Source: Butyrivibrio sp. XPD2002 (lineage in GTDB: Bacteria; Bacillota; Clostridia; Lachnospirales; Lachnospiraceae). Taken from it: a DNA stretch of 64,000 nucleotides. The position numbers and the translations under genes were made by a program. The notes under the pieces were generated by a model. The model was not told the origin of the DNA. It worked only from the letters and a program-made list of their open reading frames with translations, and made no database searches. The DNA lies in contig NZ_AUIY01000016.1 in the NCBI RefSeq assembly GCF_000423945.1, positions 1 through 64,000 on the forward strand, in the 5' to 3' direction. Positions 59,921 to 64,000 of this stretch are shown here, in pieces. Within the stretch, counting starts at the first letter, position 1. Every line of letters begins with the position of its first letter.

Positions 59921-61321
59921 ATGACTACAGCAGTAAAGCTTAGGGACAGATTTTTTGGCCCGGGAAAATTTTATATAAAAGCTCTGTCAATAGCAGTACC
60001 GATAATGCTTCAGCAGCTTATACAGAGCATGGTTTCTCTGGTTGATAATTTCATGGTATCAGGGCTTGGCGATATCGCTATGTCAGGAGTAAACGTGGCT
60101 GGACAGGTCATGTTCATTTTTATGGTGTATGTCAATACGATCTGTACAGCAGGCGGTATTTTTATGACACAGTACTTCGGTGCGAAGGATAAAAAGGGCA
60201 TGGGACAGGCCTTCAGGTTCAAGCTGGTCATGGGCCTTGCTGCCGCGATTCCGTACTATCTTGTCTGCAGGGTATATCCCAGGCAGATACTGTCACTTAT
60301 GGTGATTGGAAACACCCAGGCAGATGCAATTCTTGACGCAGCCGTGAGCTATATAGGGATATGTTTTTTTATAGGTGTCCAGATGACTATATCCATTGCC
60401 ATAGCCAGCTCTCTTCGTGATCTTGGAAAGGTAAAAATTCCGCTTGTGATCACAGTCATAGCAACCCTTATCAATACATGTCTGAACTGGGTTCTTATCT
60501 ACGGTCACTTTGGCCTTCCTGCCATGGGAGTAAACGGAGCTGCTTATGCCACAGTAATTGCAAGAACCGTTGAGCTTATAGCCTTCCTTGCAGTATATGT
60601 AAAGCTTAAGCCGGACTTCATGGTTGGGGTAACAGATTTCTTCAGGATTGATGGAAAGCTCTTTGGACGCATGGCAAAGAAAGGCGCGCTGGTTCTTTTC
60701 TGCGAGATGGTATGGGTTCTTTCAGAGACAGTGACTACTGCTATCTATAATGGTAGAGGCGGAGCAGATGTTGTATCAGGAATGGCATCAGGCTTTGCGA
60801 TAGCAAATCTATTCTTCGTCGCTTTCGGTGGAATTTATTCTGCAACGGGAGTTATCATCGGCAAGACTCTTGGCACTGGGAAGCTTGAAGAAGCCCGCAT
60901 CCAGAAAAAGTGGCTCTTATCGGGAGCTGCAGTCATGGGCCTTATGATGACTTTTGTGGGCTTCGGAACGACATTCATTGTTCCGATTGTATTTGGCAGA
61001 TTAAGTGCCAGCGCAATAGGTATCTGCAAGAGCATGGTAATTCTTCTGGCCTTCTTCATGCCTGCATGGGTTATCATGAATGCTCAACAGGCTATTGCAA
61101 GAGCCGGAGGAGATACAGCAATGGGAATGTATACGGATGCATTTATTACGATAGTTGTCATGCTGCCGATGCTGTTTGTTTTTGCAAGATACACAAATGT
61201 GGGACCTGTTACCATGTACCTTGGAGTAAAGCTTCTTGATCTTGTGAAGGTTATTATATTCCACTTCTGGCTCCGCAAGGAGAGGTGGCTTAATAATCTT
61301 ACGGTTCCTCAGGTTGCATGA
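59921..61321 (+). CDS. MATE-family efflux transporter
   Basis: 466 residues from the ATG at 59921. The pattern is the MATE/DinF family: FYIKALSIAVPIMLQQLIQSMVSLVDNFMVSGLGD, TAGGIFMTQYFGAKDKKGM, then WVLSETVTTAIYNGRGG in the second half. Twelve membrane segments. AGGAGG at 59904-59909 is 11 bases before this ATG and only two before another ATG (59912), so the start is slightly uncertain. It differs clearly from the MATE at 31008. Exported compound unknown. Confidence 0.9.
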   Translation: MTTAVKLRDRFFGPGKFYIKALSIAVPIMLQQLIQSMVSLVDNFMVSGLGDIAMSGVNVAGQVMFIFMVYVNTICTAGGIFMTQYFGAKDKKGMGQAFRFKLVMGLAAAIPYYLVCRVYPRQILSLMVIGNTQADAILDAAVSYIGICFFIGVQMTISIAIASSLRDLGKVKIPLVITVIATLINTCLNWVLIYGHFGLPAMGVNGAAYATVIARTVELIAFLAVYVKLKPDFMVGVTDFFRIDGKLFGRMAKKGALVLFCEMVWVLSETVTTAIYNGRGGADVVSGMASGFAIANLFFVAFGGIYSATGVIIGKTLGTGKLEEARIQKKWLLSGAAVMGLMMTFVGFGTTFIVPIVFGRLSASAIGICKSMVILLAFFMPAWVIMNAQQAIARAGGDTAMGMYTDAFITIVVMLPMLFVFARYTNVGPVTMYLGVKLLDLVKVIIFHFWLRKERWLNNLTVPQVA

Positions 61322-61402
61322 TTTTCGTCGCAACCGTCCGGTTGACAGATATCTGGCTACAAAAGGAGCAAATGTTTTTGTTATTGGAAAAGGGAAATTA
61401 AT

Positions 61403-61517
61403 TTTGGAAAAAATATTGATTGAAAATATAGAAAAAGTACATACAACCGAAATGGGCGTAGATAGAATAAGAAGAAACCTGGGGCTTGGTGAGATAGATG
61501 TTGTTGAGTGGTGTTAG
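61403..61517 (+). pseudogene. DUF3781 remnant, C-terminally truncated
   Basis: The stretch IEKVHTTEMGVDRIRRNLGLGEIDVVEWC matches the N-terminal half of DUF3781 proteins, which continue for 40 or so residues past the VVEWCK motif. Here a stop codon follows the cysteine directly. The open frame extends back to 61314 and overlaps the MATE gene end, but the part ahead of 61403 is not family-like. A likely start is TTG 61403 after AAGGG. Probably a broken gene; a short functional version cannot be excluded. Confidence 0.55.
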
Positions 61518-61547
61518 GAAGCCAAAGAATGAGTATTGTAAAAACAG

Positions 61548-61577
61548 TTAACGATTGTCGGTTATACGTTATATACT
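61548..61577 (+). promoter_or_regulatory. Possible promoter
   Basis: TTAACG (61548-61553) and TATACT (61572-61577) are 18 bases apart, about 100 bases before the DinB/DUF3795 gene. Confidence 0.4.
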
Positions 61578-61676
61578 AGAATAATTGAAACTATTATATG
61601 GAGTATAGACTTCTGAAAAAAGAATGGAATCCAGTATCCTGAGTTTGTATAAATCAGGCATTGTTGAGGGTTAGAC

Positions 61677-62741
61677 ATGAATAAGGAATGGTCAGATAAA
61701 AATAAAAAAATGCAGTCTCTCATTGGGAAGAAGGAGAGCTTTGATGAGGGCATTGCAGTTCTTCTTGAGCTAAGAGAAGAGCTTTTTGATCAGATAACAT
61801 CAATAGTGAATACATATCCTGGAGAAGCATTTTACCAGATGCCTTTTGCCGGGGCGAAGGGGTATCACAGTAAGACGCTTGCATATTCCATGTGGCACAT
61901 ATTTCGGATTGAGGATATTGTGGCGCATACACTGATTCGTCGGGACAGTCAGATTCTTTTTGCTGAAGACTGGCTACATAGGATAAACAGTCCAATCATC
62001 ACTACCGGTAATGAACTGAAAGGCGAGGAGATTGCAGAGTTTTCAACAAAGCTGGACGTGAGTGTCTTGTATGAATATTGCAAGGCTGTAATGGAGTCCA
62101 CAGATATACTGTTGAGAGAGCTACAACACAAAGACCTGAAGAGGAAGTTTTCGGATGACGACAGGAACCGGATAATCGAAACCGGCTCGGTCAGCAAAGA
62201 TGAAGATGCCTTCTGGCTCAACGATTATTGGTGTGGAAAAGATGTAAAGGGCTTAATTCAGATGCCTTTTTCAAGACATTGGATCATGCATATCGAAGCA
62301 ATGTGCCGGATTAAGAACGAACTTTGCAGGAGAGTTAGAAAAGGCGTAGATCCTGTAGCATACTGTGGCCTTTCCTGTAATCATTGTTTCCTGAAAGAAT
62401 GGTGTGGCGGATGCAGGACTTCCTATAACACCTGCTCCTACGCAACCTGCAGCTCTGATCATATATGTCCCAACACTGCATGTTGTAAGGAAAAAGGCCT
62501 CGATGGCTGCTATGAATGCGATAATTTAGCTGATTGCCAGACAGGATTTTATTCGCTTGGAAATGATGTAAATGCTGTGAAAGCGATGGCGTTGTTCATT
62601 CGTAAGTATGGCAAGAAGGAATTGGCAGCCACTCTTGATAATCTTCATGAGAAGTATGATTTTCAGAAGATCCAGGAAATACTTGGTTTTGATCTGGATG
62701 AGGGACTAAAGATTCTTGAGAAAAACAGAGGGGGAATATAA
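61677..62741 (+). CDS. DinB-like and DUF3795 fusion protein
   Basis: 354 residues. The N-terminal part to about 220 has the helical DinB pattern with HSKTLAYSMWHIFRIEDIVAH and FSRHWIMHIEAMCRIKNEL, supplying metal-binding histidines in the right order for the YfiT/DinB enzymes. The C-terminal part is a DUF3795-type cysteine-rich domain: VAYCGLSCNHCFLKEWCGGCR, then CSYATC and CCKEKGLDGCYECD. DinB proteins are often thiol or small-molecule transferases; DUF3795 has unknown function. The two parts in one chain suggest a thiol- or metal-linked reaction. GAGGG is the SD. Confidence 0.78.
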   Translation: MNKEWSDKNKKMQSLIGKKESFDEGIAVLLELREELFDQITSIVNTYPGEAFYQMPFAGAKGYHSKTLAYSMWHIFRIEDIVAHTLIRRDSQILFAEDWLHRINSPIITTGNELKGEEIAEFSTKLDVSVLYEYCKAVMESTDILLRELQHKDLKRKFSDDDRNRIIETGSVSKDEDAFWLNDYWCGKDVKGLIQMPFSRHWIMHIEAMCRIKNELCRRVRKGVDPVAYCGLSCNHCFLKEWCGGCRTSYNTCSYATCSSDHICPNTACCKEKGLDGCYECDNLADCQTGFYSLGNDVNAVKAMALFIRKYGKKELAATLDNLHEKYDFQKIQEILGFDLDEGLKILEKNRGGI

Positions 62742-62743
62742 AA

Positions 62744-63244
62744 ATGTTGAGACTTAGACCATTTAGAACGCCTGACGCTAAGGAAATAATTAAGTGGACC
62801 AGAAGCCCGGAAGAATTTTATAAATGGTCAGCAGGTATCATGGGAGACTATCCGGTTTCAGAAAATAAATTGCTTGAGGTTGTTTCTGCAAGAGAGGATA
62901 GCACAAGCTACTTCCCTTTCACTGCTTTTGATGATAGTGGTATTGTAGGATTCTTTATTGTAAGGATTCCGGGAGAAGATGATAAGAAAGTACGATTTGG
63001 ATTTGTAATCGTCGATCCATCAAAAAGAGGCATGGGATATGGAAAACAGATGCTAAACATCGGGCTCAAATATGCGTATGAAATATATGGTGCGGATGAA
63101 GTAGGCCTTGGTGTTTTTGATAATAATAAGCAAGCGTACCATTGCTATAAATCTGTAGGTTTTATCGAAAATGGTATTACCGAAAAATACGAGATTTGCG
63201 GTGAAACGTGGACAGATATTGAAATGGTTCGACCTGCTTTGTGA
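62744..63244 (+). CDS. GNAT-family N-acetyltransferase
   Basis: 166 residues. The acetyl-CoA loop is DPSKRGMGYGKQML, then GVFDNNKQAYHCYKSVGF, close to the RimJ/RimL/YjhQ types. Begins two bases after the stop of the previous gene with GAGGGGG nearby, so it is translationally linked to the DinB fusion. The target is unknown. Confidence 0.85.
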   Translation: MLRLRPFRTPDAKEIIKWTRSPEEFYKWSAGIMGDYPVSENKLLEVVSAREDSTSYFPFTAFDDSGIVGFFIVRIPGEDDKKVRFGFVIVDPSKRGMGYGKQMLNIGLKYAYEIYGADEVGLGVFDNNKQAYHCYKSVGFIENGITEKYEICGETWTDIEMVRPAL

Positions 63245-63251
63245 GGTAAAT

Positions 63252-63662
63252 ATGAAAAAGAAAGCAGCTTTAATAGCAACTGCAGCTATCGTCCTGATGA
63301 TAATAATCGGATACTGTTATGTGATCCATAATCAGGTCAGGTTTGATGGGGACAGAGTTTGTTCGAAGAATCCAAACAGATTTTATCTGAACTTTAATTT
63401 GATGAATACAGCTGACTCGGAGACCATGATGCTTAATGAAGGAGAAACACTGCATGTTACCTGGCAGATCGATGGTGGAAAGGCAGATGTAATGATTGCG
63501 ATGGCAGATGAAACACCAATTTATCGGGCAGATAAATGTGGTAAGGGTGAGAATGCAGATTTTGAATTAACAGTTCCTAAGACGGGTGAATATACAACTA
63601 CTATTTCCGCATATCATGCCAAAGGCTGGTTGGAAGTAGATGAAGTTTTGAAGGAGGATTAA
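63252..63662 (+). CDS. Membrane-anchored small protein, unknown
   Basis: 136 residues from the ATG at 63252 after GTGAGG; the longer frame back to 63171 overlaps the previous gene and is not needed. An N-terminal anchor (KKKAALIATAAIVLMIIIGYCYV) is followed by an extracellular beta-rich domain with ETLHVTWQIDGGKADVMIAMADETPIY and PKTGEYTTTISAYHAKGW, an immunoglobulin-like pattern. No family recognised. Its stop codon touches the next start. Confidence 0.7.
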   Translation: MKKKAALIATAAIVLMIIIGYCYVIHNQVRFDGDRVCSKNPNRFYLNFNLMNTADSETMMLNEGETLHVTWQIDGGKADVMIAMADETPIYRADKCGKGENADFELTVPKTGEYTTTISAYHAKGWLEVDEVLKED

Positions 63663-64000
63663 ATGCAAAGGATTATTGTTTATTTTTCACTGGAGGGTAA
63701 CACAGAGTACATAGCAGATAAAATGGCAAAGGAACTTTCATCAGATGAATTAAGGCTCGTTCCCAGGAAAGCTTACAAGACCGGTGGCTTTTCGAAATTT
63801 TTCTGGGGAGGAAAGAGTGCGGTCATGGCAGAAAAGCCTGAGCTTGAGCATTACGATGTGGACTTGTCTGCTTATGATGAGATTATTTTTGGATTTCCTG
63901 TATGGGCAGGCACATTCACACCGCCGCTAAGGACATTCATTTTGGAAAACAAAGAGGGATTAAAAGGTAAAACCATAGCCGCATTTGCTTGTCAGAGCGG
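63663..64000 (+). CDS. Flavodoxin family protein, cut by window end
   Basis: The frame opens at ATG 63663, directly after the previous stop, with GAAGGAGG upstream, and runs off the window after 112 residues. The FMN phosphate loop is VYFSLEGNTEYIADKMA, followed by a GFPVWAGTFTPPLRTFI segment, both typical of flavodoxins that bind FMN and carry electrons. The C-terminal third is missing from view. Confidence 0.9.
   Translation, partial: MQRIIVYFSLEGNTEYIADKMAKELSSDELRLVPRKAYKTGGFSKFFWGGKSAVMAEKPELEHYDVDLSAYDEIIFGFPVWAGTFTPPLRTFILENKEGLKGKTIAAFACQS

Overview
The window reads as a chromosomal segment of a low-to-moderate GC Firmicute. It is most likely a Lachnospiraceae member of the Butyrivibrio/Pseudobutyrivibrio type. 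This is inferred from family content and style: AddAB rather than RecBCD, strong purine-rich Shine-Dalgarno (SD) sites, occasional TTG starts, a TPP riboswitch before an ECF-type ThiT, an EFR1 ferredoxin, an SPL-type radical SAM protein and an MBOAT/SGNH envelope pair. No rRNA, tRNA or CRISPR array was seen. Most genes lie on the + strand.

Layout. 1-541: right end of an IS200/IS605-type element with the C-terminal part of TnpB. 647-2896: large DUF2339-like membrane protein. 3062-10444: addB-addA. 10502-12492 (minus): thiT behind a TPP riboswitch, and asnA. 12773-15482: a small HPr-like protein lacking the phospho-histidine, and a PD-(D/E)XK/Rad3-type helicase whose SD lies in the 3' arm of a terminator-like hairpin. 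15483-15967: AT-rich intergenic region with DnaA-box-like sites and inverted repeats. 15968-20260: valS, folC and a 56-residue small protein. 20322-27218: envelope cluster (zinc-ribbon/TPR membrane protein, MBOAT acyltransferase, SGNH hydrolase, small protein, RidA, TPR lipoprotein, DD-carboxypeptidase). 27283-30868: PH-like protein, a PAS/GGDEF/EAL protein degenerate in both catalytic domains, and two unknowns, one secreted. 31008-34637: MATE exporter, NADP-type secondary alcohol dehydrogenase, COG0523 metal-chaperone GTPase. 34775-37985: XRE regulator with two palindromes in its upstream region, a small exported protein and a Ktr/Trk potassium system (minus). 38264-39806: SPL radical SAM protein and histidine phosphatase.

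40223 to the end is an accessory, resistance-flavoured region. It holds five GNAT genes (one a tandem fusion), a macrolide-type glycosyltransferase, a five-gene LanFEG/Cpr-like peptide-resistance ABC transporter with two-component system, an MBL-fold hydrolase, acylphosphatase, a condensation-like acyltransferase, a lipoprotein, a cytosolic S41-type protease, a Mef-like MFS exporter behind what looks like a translational attenuator (11-residue leader ORF that can pair with the exporter's SD), HD hydrolase, EFR1 ferredoxin, a second BcrA-type ABC transporter, PrsW, a YjdF-like protein whose 3' end runs into a dispersed repeat, a second MATE exporter, a DUF3781 remnant, a DinB/DUF3795 fusion and a flavodoxin cut by the window edge. 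A palindromic GGGGACGGGGTT repeat family recurs at 43381, 55841 and 59732, and a 71-bp direct repeat sits at 39865/39993.

The best candidates for something undescribed are the MFS leader/attenuator (53699-53763), the terminator-SD overlap at 13035-13071, the 485-bp region before valS, and the envelope cluster at 20-27 kb. All functional calls are by eye from translated sequence; no search or structure prediction was run.
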